This document shows, in pieces, positions 8,623 to 16,844 of a stretch of 64,000 bases of DNA. Position numbers and translations under genes: made by a program. The notes under the pieces are model-generated. The model saw only the letters and a program-made list of their open reading frames with translations. It made no database searches and was not told the DNA's origin. This stretch comes from Lacrimispora algidixylanolytica (GTDB taxonomy: Bacteria > Bacillota > Clostridia > Lachnospirales > Lachnospiraceae), in the NCBI RefSeq assembly GCF_003609635.1, contig NZ_MCIA01000001.1:408906-472905 (forward strand), in the 5' to 3' direction. Position 1 is the first letter of the stretch. Each line of letters begins with the position of its first letter.

Positions 8623-9153
8623 ATGATTTTTGGAAACATTCAAAACTCCATGCTTGAAGGGGAACTGTCCCTTATGCCAAAACCGCTTTCCGACGCCATC
8701 TGCTTTTTAAAAGACCACGACATGGCTGCTCATGAGCCTGGTGTATTTCAGTTGGAACTTTCCGGAGTGCCAATGACCCTTCAGGTATTAGATCTAAACA
8801 CTGCACCCAGAGAAAGCCTTCGCCCGGAAATCCACCGAAAGAACATAGACGTTCAATTTCTTGCCTCCGGCGGACCGGAAGAGGCTGGTTTTTACAGCGA
8901 TGACGGCACAGGTATTGTAGACGAAGATCTTCTTGATACCCCCAGAGACATCCTGTTTTATCAGAACAAGGAAGCTGCACCGGAAGGGCGAATTCGTCTG
9001 ATTCCAGGTTCTTTTGCTATTTATTTCCCCTGGGATGTCCACATTCCCGCTATTTGGACAGGCAGTTCCCCGGCTCCCATCCGCAAGATCGTCATTAAAG
9101 TGCCACTAAAAAGCTGTCTAACGGAACATCCTTCACAGGAGAGTGTGCTATGA
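8623..9153 (+). CDS. YhcH/YjgK/YiaL-family protein
   Basis: The 176-residue protein belongs to the YhcH/YjgK/YiaL family (EbgC-like beta-barrel). Visible family features are the NIDVQFLASG-type strand, GSFAIYFPWDVHIP and a terminal KIVIKVPL; the His and Glu residues in these strands line the pocket in known members. The strong site GGGGAGG precedes ATG. Family members accompany sugar-acid, sialic-acid and 2,3-diketogulonate catabolism, and often act as anomerases or isomerases. The second member here (14488-14940) is shorter and more typical. The stop overlaps the next start (ATGA), so the two are translationally coupled. Confidence 0.85.
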   Translation: MIFGNIQNSMLEGELSLMPKPLSDAICFLKDHDMAAHEPGVFQLELSGVPMTLQVLDLNTAPRESLRPEIHRKNIDVQFLASGGPEEAGFYSDDGTGIVDEDLLDTPRDILFYQNKEAAPEGRIRLIPGSFAIYFPWDVHIPAIWTGSSPAPIRKIVIKVPLKSCLTEHPSQESVL

Positions 9154-9977
9154 TAGTAGACAAGTTTATACGCCAGCTTTCTTTAAAAGATCCAGACGAA
9201 CGAAGAGAAACCTTAAAGGCAGTCCTTAAAGAAGAAAACCTATCCTTTTACATTCAGGAAGAAGGGCCTTCCTCGAAAGCGCCAAGAGGGATCGTGAACT
9301 ATCTATTAACTCCCTGGAGCGGTGAACCCGGTCTTTTGTTCTGTGCTCATTACGATGCAGTCCCAGGCAGCTTTGGGGCAAACGACAACGCCGCCTCTAT
9401 GTGCATTTTAATTGAACTGGCAAAAACTCTACGGGAAAAGGAAATTCCTGCCCGCTTCGCTTTTTTTGACGGGGAGGAGACTGGCAATACAGGAAGCCGC
9501 CTTTTTGCCTCTAGTCATGAGATGGACACCATTTCCGGGGTAATTAATTTAGATGTCTGCGGCTACGGGGATACCATTGCAGTCTATGACCGTGGAAATG
9601 CAAAAAAGGAGCCAGTCCGCTCCTTTTGTTCCAAAAAAGTCTTAGATTCCCACAATGGCCTTCTTGTAAAATATCTTCCTCCCAGTGATGAGGTTTCCTT
9701 TACCGGAAAAAGACTTCCAGCCATCAGCATCGCCATCGTTCCCCATTGGGATATCCAGTATCTAAATGCATTGTCTCGTATGGGGGGTAACTCCCTTTTT
9801 CGCTCTCCGGAATTTGACATGATCCTATCTCAGATGGAGGTAACCACCACCATGCATGGCGGATACCGGGATTCACCAGAATGGGTGCAAAAAGAGGCTA
9901 TGACCAGGGTTTATAATTATCTCTTAGATAGTGCATTAACATTGCCGGAGAAAAAAAAGAGGTTCCTTCTGTTTTGA
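9150..9977 (+). CDS. M28-family zinc peptidase or aminopeptidase-like hydrolase
   Basis: This 275-residue protein keeps the full M28 metal-site set: His67 and Asp69 in HYDAVPGS, Asp79 in GANDNAAS, catalytic Glu109/Glu110 in FDGEETG, Asp135 in NLDVCG, and His236 in TMHGGYRD. There is no signal peptide, so it is cytoplasmic. It starts inside the stop of the YhcH gene. In this catabolic context it could cleave an N-terminal residue or amide from the imported compound; that is inference. Its last codons run into the terminator hairpin at 9952-10000. Confidence 0.88.
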   Translation: MIVDKFIRQLSLKDPDERRETLKAVLKEENLSFYIQEEGPSSKAPRGIVNYLLTPWSGEPGLLFCAHYDAVPGSFGANDNAASMCILIELAKTLREKEIPARFAFFDGEETGNTGSRLFASSHEMDTISGVINLDVCGYGDTIAVYDRGNAKKEPVRSFCSKKVLDSHNGLLVKYLPPSDEVSFTGKRLPAISIAIVPHWDIQYLNALSRMGGNSLFRSPEFDMILSQMEVTTTMHGGYRDSPEWVQKEAMTRVYNYLLDSALTLPEKKKRFLLF

Positions 9978-10000
9978 TGCAGGAGGAACCTTTTTTTTTT
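9952..10000. terminator. Bidirectional intrinsic terminator
   Basis: GGTTCCT (9961-9967) pairs with AGGAACC (9984-9990). Ten T follow on the plus strand, and eight A precede it, giving a T-run on the minus strand. It separates the convergent M28 and alcohol dehydrogenase genes. Confidence 0.9.
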
Positions 10001-10017
10001 GCGGCAGAATGCCAGTT

Positions 10018-11040
10018 TTAAAAATCAAAGGTCAAAACCACTTTCCGAATGGAAGGATCACGGCTGTCCACAAAATCAAATGCTTCCTGAGCTTTCGTAA
10101 GAGGGAAGGTATGGGAAACGGAGCCCAAAAGGTCCAGCTTTCCTTCCCGGATTAAATCAATGGCCTTTCCAAACATCTTATTCTGAAGTCTAGAGCCTCT
10201 TACATCCAATTCCTTTGAGGTTATGGCAAACTGGCTAATCTCTGTGGGGGAAGTTGAAAATCCCATGGTAATTACACGTCCGGCATTTCCTGTTGCATCT
10301 AAAAGCTGGCTTAAAGAATCTTTATTGCACACCGCATCAATCGAAACCGTAGCTCCATGTCCATTTGTGTATTCTTTTACTTTTGAGACTAGGTCCTCTT
10401 CTCTGGTATTGATGGTATAGACTGCCCCATTTCTCCTTGCCGCCTCCAGCTTGCTTTCCTGAACATCTGCCACAATGATATGTTCGCAGATCAGGCTCGC
10501 CGTCTTTAAAATAGAGCTTCCCAGAGCACCGGAACCATAAATCAACAGCATGTCATCCTTGTTAAGTTCCGCCCTGGTACAGGCCTGGATGCCTATGGTT
10601 GTAGGCTCGATCATAACCGCATCCTCATCGGAGATGGAATCAGGCAAAAGATAACAGTCCGACTCTGGCACAGCAATGTATTCCCGATAGCCCCCGTCAA
10701 TATGGACTCCCCGAACAGCAAGATGATCGCAGACATTTCCACGTCCGATCCGACATGGATAACAGTGTCCGCAGCTTGTTACCTGATTGACAATGACCCG
10801 TTCCCCCACCTTTATATGGGTAACCCCGGAACCCGTTTCCACGACTTTTCCTACCATTTCATGACCAATGATTCTGGGATAGGTAGCCGCAGCATTGCTT
10901 CCATGATAAATCCCTACATCAGATCCACAGATCCCTGCTGCCGTCATTTTAACCAATACCTGATCCGGACCGGAAAGCTCCGGTTTTTCTATGTCAATGA
11001 TTGTTAGTTGCCCGGGTTTTACGATTTGTACGGCTTTCAT
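10018..11040 (-). CDS. Zinc-dependent alcohol/polyol dehydrogenase (MDR family)
   Basis: The start at 11040 (340 residues) has AAAGGAG 11 bases upstream; a 30-residue N-terminal extension would overlap the DapA gene and looks artefactual. Catalytic zinc ligands are Cys38, His60/Glu61 (GICGSD, GHE) and Glu145. The structural zinc loop has four Cys (residues 90, 93, 96, 104). The NAD fold starts at IYGSGALGSS. It resembles L-threonine, sorbitol or galactonate-type dehydrogenases. Last gene of the run cyclase - PanE-like - DapA-like - dehydrogenase, so it likely oxidises a hydroxy acid intermediate. Confidence 0.88.
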   Translation of the reverse strand: MKAVQIVKPGQLTIIDIEKPELSGPDQVLVKMTAAGICGSDVGIYHGSNAAATYPRIIGHEMVGKVVETGSGVTHIKVGERVIVNQVTSCGHCYPCRIGRGNVCDHLAVRGVHIDGGYREYIAVPESDCYLLPDSISDEDAVMIEPTTIGIQACTRAELNKDDMLLIYGSGALGSSILKTASLICEHIIVADVQESKLEAARRNGAVYTINTREEDLVSKVKEYTNGHGATVSIDAVCNKDSLSQLLDATGNAGRVITMGFSTSPTEISQFAITSKELDVRGSRLQNKMFGKAIDLIREGKLDLLGSVSHTFPLTKAQEAFDFVDSRDPSIRKVVLTFDF

Positions 11041-11080
11041 ATTGATTTTCTCCTTTATTCGTTTTCTTGCATTCCTTTTG

Positions 11081-11956
11081 TTACCGAATCTCCAGGTACT
11101 CAGATAGCACCTGATCCATTTCCGCCGCACGGTCCTGTGTCAGTGGCATAAAAGGCTTTCGCACCTCTCCCACCGGTATCCCCTGAGCAGACAGGATATA
11201 TTTTAAATTCGCACAAAGTCCATTTTTCAACAGTACATCTAGTATGTTATTGCATTTCGTCTGCAAAATTCTGGCCTCTTCCAGTTTTCCCTCCTGAAAC
11301 AGATTTAGAAGGTGCTTAAACTGGGGAAGCATGAAATTAAAGCTGCTGCCGATAAAACCTTCGCATCCAAAGGCAAGGAATGCTACCATACAGCTTTCAA
11401 ATCCTCCAAAGCATTGGATTTTTGGATTGACGCTGCGAATCCGATCCATTTGAAGAAGGTTTAAGTTGGTGTGCTTGATGGAATTGATCGCACCAGACTT
11501 TAAAAGCGCCTTTACTTCAGGGTGGTTCACATCAAGATCTTTGTGAGTACTGGACGGAATGTTATAATAAAGGACTGGGCGTCCAGCCGCCTCTGCAATA
11601 TCATAGTAATAACCTGCGATTTCCTTCTCCGAAAATCCAAAATAAATGGGTGGCGTAGCTGCGATGTTTTCAATTCCCGCCTTTACCGCTTCTTTCGCAT
11701 AAAAAACTGCTTCTTCTGTGCTGATTGCGCCTACATGTGCAAAGATATCTCCTCTGTCCTTGTATTCTGACGCCAGTTCAAAGGAGCGGACCCGCTCCTC
11801 TCTGGTCAATAAAAAACATTCCCCTGAGCTTCCCCCGATAAAAAAACCGCTAGCTCCTTCAGAAAGATTCCTTTCCCATAGCATTCTTAAAGCCGCTTCA
11901 TTGATCCTTTCCTCTTTATCAAAAGGTGTTACGGAAGCAACATATAATTTTTTCAT
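11081..11956 (-). CDS. DapA / N-acetylneuraminate lyase-family aldolase
   Basis: The 291-residue TIM barrel shows the family motif GGSSGE (41-46), Tyr131 in YYNIP and the Schiff-base Lys161 in SIKHTN. It is of class I pyruvate-aldolase type. Biosynthetic dihydrodipicolinate synthase is less likely: the gene sits in a catabolic operon with dehydrogenases and GntR regulators, and YhcH proteins are close by, as in sialic acid or sugar-acid loci. GGGGGA lies before the ATG. Product probably pyruvate or a 2-oxo acid plus an aldehyde; the actual substrate is unknown. Confidence 0.87.
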   Translation of the reverse strand: MKKLYVASVTPFDKEERINEAALRMLWERNLSEGASGFFIGGSSGECFLLTREERVRSFELASEYKDRGDIFAHVGAISTEEAVFYAKEAVKAGIENIAATPPIYFGFSEKEIAGYYYDIAEAAGRPVLYYNIPSSTHKDLDVNHPEVKALLKSGAINSIKHTNLNLLQMDRIRSVNPKIQCFGGFESCMVAFLAFGCEGFIGSSFNFMLPQFKHLLNLFQEGKLEEARILQTKCNNILDVLLKNGLCANLKYILSAQGIPVGEVRKPFMPLTQDRAAEMDQVLSEYLEIR

Positions 11957-12003
11957 GATGTATAATCCCCCTTATCATCATATCACCCCTGAAAAGCCAG
12001 ATT

Positions 12004-12921
12004 TTAAGCCTGGCTTCTCTCCTCCATGGCATGGATCGTCTCCACCGCAAACGCGTGAGTTGGTACCGGAATGCCTAGCTTCCCTGCGGTTCTTACCACA
12101 GAACCACTGATGTTATCCACCTCTGTTTTTCGTCCATTCTGTAGGTCGGAACGAATCGAGGTACAGCCGTTTGGCGACATCTGAGAAGTTTTCCTCACTT
12201 TATCCATGATTTCAGTCTCATCTGCCATAAGACCCAGTCCCCTTGCTACCTCTGCCGCTTCTTTGATCAGCGATGTTGTCATCTTCCATGCATGTTCATT
12301 GGCTGCGATATACCCCATATCCACCTGCAAGATAGCCGTAACTGCACTTAACGACACATTGGTAAAGAGTTTATCCCAGATAAGCTGCTGTATGTTCTCG
12401 TGAATCCTTACCAAAAAGCCGCAGCTTTCAAATGCTTCTTTAAGCCTGGGGAGGAACGCCTCCTTATCCTCAGTGAGCATCCCTATGTTTGTATTGCCTG
12501 CGCCTCCTCTTCGGATGCAGCCGGTACTGATCACTACGCCGTTATCTTCTGTGGTACCGATTATGATATGGTCCCTGGAAACAAATTCCTCCAAAATATC
12601 TTCATGGCCAGAACCATTTTGCAAGGTCATCACATAAGTATCTGGGCCAATGAGTCCCTGATTGGAGGTTAACGCAGTTTTGGAATACAGGGATTTGACA
12701 AATAAGAGAATAAGGTCCATACTTCCTAACTCCGCAGGTGCTAAAGCCGCTTTGGGTAAGTAAACATTCTCTTCTCCATTCTCACTTAAGCGGATTCCCT
12801 CCAGGTTAATATGCTCCACCACAGAGGGTGAAGTATCTACCATATACACATCATGATTAAGAGATAAGTGACAGCCATAAATGGAACCCATAGCCCCCGC
12901 TCCGATTACTGCAATTTTCAT
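12004..12921 (-). CDS. 2-dehydropantoate 2-reductase-family (PanE/ApbA-like) oxidoreductase
   Basis: The 305-residue protein begins with the dinucleotide-binding loop MKIAVIGAGAMGSIYG. The C-terminal helical domain has the ketopantoate-reductase signature WDKLFTNVSLSAV, with the catalytic Lys and Asn. AAGGAG precedes ATG. Its place between cyclase-family and DapA-family genes argues for reduction or oxidation of a pantoate-like branched 2-hydroxy acid rather than coenzyme A synthesis, since no other pan genes are near. Substrate inference only. Confidence 0.85.
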   Translation of the reverse strand: MKIAVIGAGAMGSIYGCHLSLNHDVYMVDTSPSVVEHINLEGIRLSENGEENVYLPKAALAPAELGSMDLILLFVKSLYSKTALTSNQGLIGPDTYVMTLQNGSGHEDILEEFVSRDHIIIGTTEDNGVVISTGCIRRGGAGNTNIGMLTEDKEAFLPRLKEAFESCGFLVRIHENIQQLIWDKLFTNVSLSAVTAILQVDMGYIAANEHAWKMTTSLIKEAAEVARGLGLMADETEIMDKVRKTSQMSPNGCTSIRSDLQNGRKTEVDNISGSVVRTAGKLGIPVPTHAFAVETIHAMEERSQA

Positions 12922-12935
12922 AATCTCTCCTTCTG

Positions 12936-13625
12936 TTAGTTGGAAAACTCTGCAATGCCCTCAATGGCATAGGCGCGGATTGGACAGGAATCCAGTCCTT
13001 TGATTGGAAGAGGGGTGTAGGACATAAAGAAAGTATCCGTTTTCAACTCTTCTAAATTCTTAAGCACTTCAAGGAACACCACATTAACCTCCATGAGCAC
13101 ATCGTGGAATGCGGACACATCCGTATTGTTGCTTTCAATGGAAACCCCGTCGCCAAAGCCTACGGATTTTACTTTCTTTTCTTTCAGCCATTCAGCCGTC
13201 TCTTTGCAGATAAAGAGTCTCTTATCTCCAGGAGTATTGGAAACAGGGGTAAATGGGGGCACCTTATACTGGGAATCTAAAATCACGATATCCCCTTCTT
13301 TAATCCGGTCACCGCAAGCTTTTTCCAAATCTTCTCCCTTAATCTTTTCATTGGGAGCCATATGAGTGATATTTACATAAATGGCACGTCCCATAAAGGC
13401 AGTGATTGGAAGTCCCTGTACATCCGTCCAGTTGTCATTGTGATGATAAGGACATTCCACGTGGGTTCCCAAGTGGCTGGTCAGATCCATAATGGTATGG
13501 AAATCCGGAATCGGTCCACCAGTATTGAAACGGAATAAATGACATCTTCTTGATTCTGTTGCTGGATCCAGTTCCTTTGTCAAATCAATTACTCTTAATC
13601 CATTGCCTAACTGAAATACGCTCAT
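12936..13625 (-). CDS. Cyclase-family hydrolase (kynurenine-formamidase-like)
   Basis: The 229-residue protein carries the cyclase-family metal motif as HLGTHVECPYHH (51-62). The usual HxGTHxDxP has Asp where this has Glu56, an acidic swap that could still bind metal. Further conserved parts are GDIVILDSQY and VGFGDGVSIE. Enzymes of this family open cyclic amides, formamides or lactones (arylformamidase, isatin hydrolase). First gene of its minus-strand operon, divergent from a GntR regulator, with a tandem palindrome between them. Start ATG has AGGAGG upstream. Confidence 0.85.
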   Translation of the reverse strand: MSVFQLGNGLRVIDLTKELDPATESRRCHLFRFNTGGPIPDFHTIMDLTSHLGTHVECPYHHNDNWTDVQGLPITAFMGRAIYVNITHMAPNEKIKGEDLEKACGDRIKEGDIVILDSQYKVPPFTPVSNTPGDKRLFICKETAEWLKEKKVKSVGFGDGVSIESNNTDVSAFHDVLMEVNVVFLEVLKNLEELKTDTFFMSYTPLPIKGLDSCPIRAYAIEGIAEFSN

Positions 13626-13678
13626 ATTAATTCCTCCTGTTTTGTATTATATGTAATCATCCAGTCCCTTTATTATAT

Positions 13679-13698
13679 CGGTATACCGGTATACCGGT
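13679..13698. promoter_or_regulatory. Overlapping palindromic operator, GGTATACC repeated
   Basis: CGGTATACCG (13679-13688) overlaps the 14-base palindrome ACCGGTATACCGGT (13685-13698). It lies between the divergent cyclase operon (start 13625) and GntR gene (start 13806). A perfect, tandem, GntR-like core of this kind is a strong operator candidate for the adjacent regulator. Confidence 0.75.
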
Positions 13699-13805
13699 CA
13701 ATGTTTTTTTATTGACTTACCTATTTTTCTAAGGTATGATATTCCCCATAAGACCCGGGCCAGATGGCACCGGTTGTCAACAAAAACCTATGTCAGGAGA
13801 TTCCC

Positions 13806-14453
13806 ATGAACGAAACAGGTTCCCTTCAATCCCAGGCTTACCATACCATTAAAGAACTGATCTTATCAAAATCCCTTGACTCCGGCGTTCTGTATTCGGA
13901 GACAAGGCTTGCAAAGGAACTTGGTATTTCCAGAACGCCTCTTCGGGAAGCACTTCAATGTCTTTCCCAGGACGGCTATATCACGATCATGCCTAGTCGG
14001 GGCTTTAAAATCCGAAGTCTCAATAAGGAGACCATGACAGAATCCATTGAAGCCCGGTGCGCCATCGAGGGCTTTTGCGTCCATTTATTTGCTTTCTGTG
14101 AGGACGAATCCCGCAGGCAAAAGCTTCTAGAGGATATGAAAGAATCTCTAAGCCGCCAGAAGGCGGCCCTCACCTCCAAAAGCTTTCCGGAGTCATTTAC
14201 CGAGGCGGATCATCAGTTTCATATGTCCCTGGTCCAATTTGCAAGAAACAATGAGTTCAACCACTTGTTCCAGAGGCTTCTCTATACGATTCATTTAACC
14301 ACTTACGGCGCATTAACCATTACAGGGCGGGCTGAAACCACCTACGAGGAGCACTGTCAGATATACCAGCTTTTAATAGAGGGAGATACCGAACAGGCCT
14401 ATCAGGCACTAATTCGTCATTTGATGATGCCCCTTAAGATGAATCTTATATAG
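13806..14453 (+). CDS. GntR-family (FadR subfamily) transcriptional regulator
   Basis: AGGAG six bases before ATG at 13806 decides the start (215 residues); an upstream in-frame ATG at 13764 lacks a site. Winged helix in about residues 8-72 with ISRTPLREALQCLSQDGYI and MPSRGFKIRSL. The FCD-type domain has the DHQFHMSLVQFARN helix with its ligand His. Divergent from the cyclase - PanE - DapA - dehydrogenase operon, and probably its repressor through the GGTATACC repeats. Confidence 0.9.
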   Translation: MNETGSLQSQAYHTIKELILSKSLDSGVLYSETRLAKELGISRTPLREALQCLSQDGYITIMPSRGFKIRSLNKETMTESIEARCAIEGFCVHLFAFCEDESRRQKLLEDMKESLSRQKAALTSKSFPESFTEADHQFHMSLVQFARNNEFNHLFQRLLYTIHLTTYGALTITGRAETTYEEHCQIYQLLIEGDTEQAYQALIRHLMMPLKMNLI

Positions 14454-14463
14454 TTTTCCGTCA

Positions 14464-14489
14464 GGCCTCCAAAAAAGGAGGTTTTTTTT
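14464..14489 (+). terminator. Intrinsic terminator after the GntR gene
   Basis: CCTCC (14466-14470), a six-A loop, GGAGG (14477-14481), then eight T. It touches the stop codon of the convergent YhcH-family gene. Confidence 0.8.
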
Positions 14490-14940
14490 ACAAAGCCACT
14501 TTAATGACCACCTTTTTAACCTTACAAGGCTCTCCAGCCACTAAGCGTGGCTTATGGGCATCTTCTGGTGCCACAACGATTAAATCTCCTTCTTCCAAAA
14601 GGACACTTCCGCTGTGAAGAGGTTCTTCATAAAAGATTAAATCCTTTTCCTCAATCCGCTCCTTAACCTTCAGCCCTTCTCTTTTGCATACGCCAAACTG
14701 TTCTCTTCCTGATGCCACATACTGGATATCAAAATACTTTTCATGGGTCTCAAAGAAGCCCTGGTCTGCTAATACTGTGGTATATTCCTGAACATTGGCA
14801 ACCACTTCTTCTCCTGAAATCGGGTAGCTTCCTTCTGGCAGGGATAATATATCCGTCTCTTTCAGCCACTGATATCCCTTTTTGAATTTTTCTTCCAGAT
14901 AATTATACTTCTCAGCAATTCCTATATTTGAATAGAACAT
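14488..14940 (-). CDS. YhcH/YjgK/YiaL-family protein, second copy
   Basis: At 150 residues this is the standard length for the family. It has KYFDIQYVASGREQFGV, then EGDLIVVAPEDAHKPRL, with His, Asp and Glu residues in the usual barrel pocket, and a KKVVIKV end. It follows the Ldh-family gene by 46 bases and is probably the last gene of operon B. YhcH/YiaL next to an Ldh (YiaK)-family gene recalls the yia operon for 2,3-diketo-L-gulonate, though the HyuA-like gene has no place there. Confidence 0.88.
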   Translation of the reverse strand: MFYSNIGIAEKYNYLEEKFKKGYQWLKETDILSLPEGSYPISGEEVVANVQEYTTVLADQGFFETHEKYFDIQYVASGREQFGVCKREGLKVKERIEEKDLIFYEEPLHSGSVLLEEGDLIVVAPEDAHKPRLVAGEPCKVKKVVIKVAL

Positions 14941-14986
14941 GAGCTTTCTCCTATCGTTTTATTTGCCTGTTAACTGGCAACCATTC

Positions 14987-16036
14987 TTATTTACTTGCAA
15001 TATCTTTTGTGTTTAAATCTCCTTCTGAGATCGCTACCACCTGCTGCCAGATGGTCTCATCAACCGAAACCCCTTCTTTCATGCTGCGTTCTCTGGACGC
15101 ATAGGTTCTTTCTCCCGGACAGGTAACATGCGCACCTTCTTTTTCTGGATGGCTGGCATCGGCTGCTGCTACGCGGCGGTTTAACATTGCCTGGATCTCT
15201 TCCTTGGAACCAAATAAATAAGGATCGTAAGCGATAAATATCTGACAGCATCCGGTACAGCTTCCTTTGTCAGCTTCATCCATATCCAAACCGCTGTATC
15301 CATTTGCCATTAAAGCCGCTGCAAGGTCAAGAGCGATGGCCATACCGCTTCCTTTCCAATAACCCGTAGGAAGGATTCTCCTGCTGTCTTCAATGGCGCC
15401 CGGATCATCCGTTAAGTTTCCATCCTGATCAAATCCACCGGGAAACGGCAGCTTCTTACCTGCCAGACGGTATACTCCCAACTTTCCGTAAGCGTATTGG
15501 CTCATAGCCATATCAAGAACAATTGGCCCATCCTCTCTTGGAATGGCGATACAGAAGGGATTATTGCCTACTCCCGGCTCATCGCTGCCCCACAGAGGCA
15601 TACAGCTTTCTGTATTAATCCAGCTAATTCCCATAAAGCCTGCTTCCGCCATTTTCCACGCATAAGTGCCGCCCCTCATCCAATGAGTAGAATTTTTTAA
15701 GGCAACGCAGCCAATTCCATGGTCCTTAGCAAGAGCCATTGCTCTGTCTGCACAAAAAAGTGCATTGGTGATTCCGATTCCTAGATGTCCGTCGTAATTT
15801 TCAACAGCACCTTTTCCTCCTACCAGCTCTGGTTCTCCCTTTGGATTAATAAAACCTTTTTGAATATATTCTACAAAGCGGGGAACCCGGTTCAATCCAT
15901 GGCTCTCAACTCCATCTGCACTGGACTGGGCGTGGATCTCGGCGCATGTTTGTGCCTGTTCCTCTGAAAGGCCACTATTTATCAACGCTTTTTTTACTGT
16001 CTCAAGTACGGTTTCATACGGAATTTTCAGACTCAT
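14987..16036 (-). CDS. Ldh/YiaK-family NAD(P)-dependent 2-hydroxyacid dehydrogenase
   Basis: The 349-residue protein has the SHGLNRVPRFVEYIQKG signature with its active-site His. HWMRGGTYAWKMA and VLDMAMSQYAYGKL follow. It belongs to the malate/L-lactate dehydrogenase type 2 fold, not to the Rossmann-fold lactate dehydrogenases. Members reduce 2-oxo acids or 2,3-diketogulonate, or oxidise ureidoglycolate (AllD). The last is notable next to hydantoinase-like genes but cannot be chosen from sequence alone. AAGGAGA lies before ATG; 15 bases separate it from the HExxH gene. Confidence 0.88.
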   Translation of the reverse strand: MSLKIPYETVLETVKKALINSGLSEEQAQTCAEIHAQSSADGVESHGLNRVPRFVEYIQKGFINPKGEPELVGGKGAVENYDGHLGIGITNALFCADRAMALAKDHGIGCVALKNSTHWMRGGTYAWKMAEAGFMGISWINTESCMPLWGSDEPGVGNNPFCIAIPREDGPIVLDMAMSQYAYGKLGVYRLAGKKLPFPGGFDQDGNLTDDPGAIEDSRRILPTGYWKGSGMAIALDLAAALMANGYSGLDMDEADKGSCTGCCQIFIAYDPYLFGSKEEIQAMLNRRVAAADASHPEKEGAHVTCPGERTYASRERSMKEGVSVDETIWQQVVAISEGDLNTKDIASK

Positions 16037-16051
16037 AATATCTCCTTTTGC

Positions 16052-16837
16052 TTATATCAATTTATAGTTGTGATTTTTTCTTCCCGAAAGCTCCATCATC
16101 TCCTCATAAAGACCGCTGGCCTCCTGGGGAGAATACCCATAGACTAAGAAAACATCCATTAAGTAAGGAGAATAGGAAAGTCCCATCAGCTCCTTCGCAA
16201 ATCCCATGGCTGCAATCTCACTTAAGGCAATGACGATGGAATCATTATGAAGAAATCCCAAAGACCACAGGCGCACCTTTTCTGTCTGGGTAAAGATCTC
16301 CTGCCGATACGTTTCTTCCACAAAATGAAAAAGCTCATGGGATAAAAGAAGGCGGCAGACATCAAGTTCCTCTGTAAGGATCTCTAATACCTGAGGTTCT
16401 AACAATAGCTTGTTTGCTTTATTCACCGCATCCATATAGATGCAGATTTTATTGGGAATCCGATACTCTGCAAAAAGCACCCGATCCGTCTTATCTGGAA
16501 CCTCCGGGTAGGAAACGCTCATGGAAAGCGAGTCAGCAAGCTTAACGGGATCACTGGTCCCATACTCTTTTCTTACCTTTTGTGCGTATTCCCGTCCGCA
16601 GTCCAGACTCTTTCTCATCCAGTCTCGTCTCTGCTCATCCGTAAATTTCCCGTTTAATGGCTCCCTGGAAAAAGCATAGCCGTACCATTCCTCCACCGGA
16701 ATATCTGCCAGATCTTTTAACATCTCCTCTAAGGGGCGCACGGTAAACTTTGGTCTTTCATAACCCCTTGTATTCTGTTTTCCAAACAATCCGTCTGTTA
16801 TGGGTTTTAATGCACTTCGGAATTCTTGCCTCGTCAT
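16052..16837 (-). CDS. HExxH metalloprotein of the HyuA-linked module, copy B
   Basis: This 261-residue protein is the longer paralogue of 3148-3795. HELFH lies at 167-171 and ALSEIAAMGFAKELMGL at 204-220 (Glu207). The second motif closely resembles the E-A-N-x-F-A-x-x-L-L-M helix of ImmA/IrrE-type zinc peptidases. About 45 extra N-terminal residues precede the shared YAFSR block. The C terminus repeats SYSP.LMD and YSPQEA. No membrane or signal segment. It starts seven bases after the HyuA-like gene, and its ribosome site (GGGAG) sits at the end of that gene, so translation is probably coupled. Confidence 0.65.
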   Translation of the reverse strand: MTRQEFRSALKPITDGLFGKQNTRGYERPKFTVRPLEEMLKDLADIPVEEWYGYAFSREPLNGKFTDEQRRDWMRKSLDCGREYAQKVRKEYGTSDPVKLADSLSMSVSYPEVPDKTDRVLFAEYRIPNKICIYMDAVNKANKLLLEPQVLEILTEELDVCRLLLSHELFHFVEETYRQEIFTQTEKVRLWSLGFLHNDSIVIALSEIAAMGFAKELMGLSYSPYLMDVFLVYGYSPQEASGLYEEMMELSGRKNHNYKLI

Positions 16838-16844
16838 AATTGAT

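Noticed and set aside
11081-11956. Biosynthetic dapA (lysine/diaminopimelate) call
   Set aside because: The fold and Lys161 fit, but the gene lies in a catabolic operon with divergent GntR control, so only the family is assigned.
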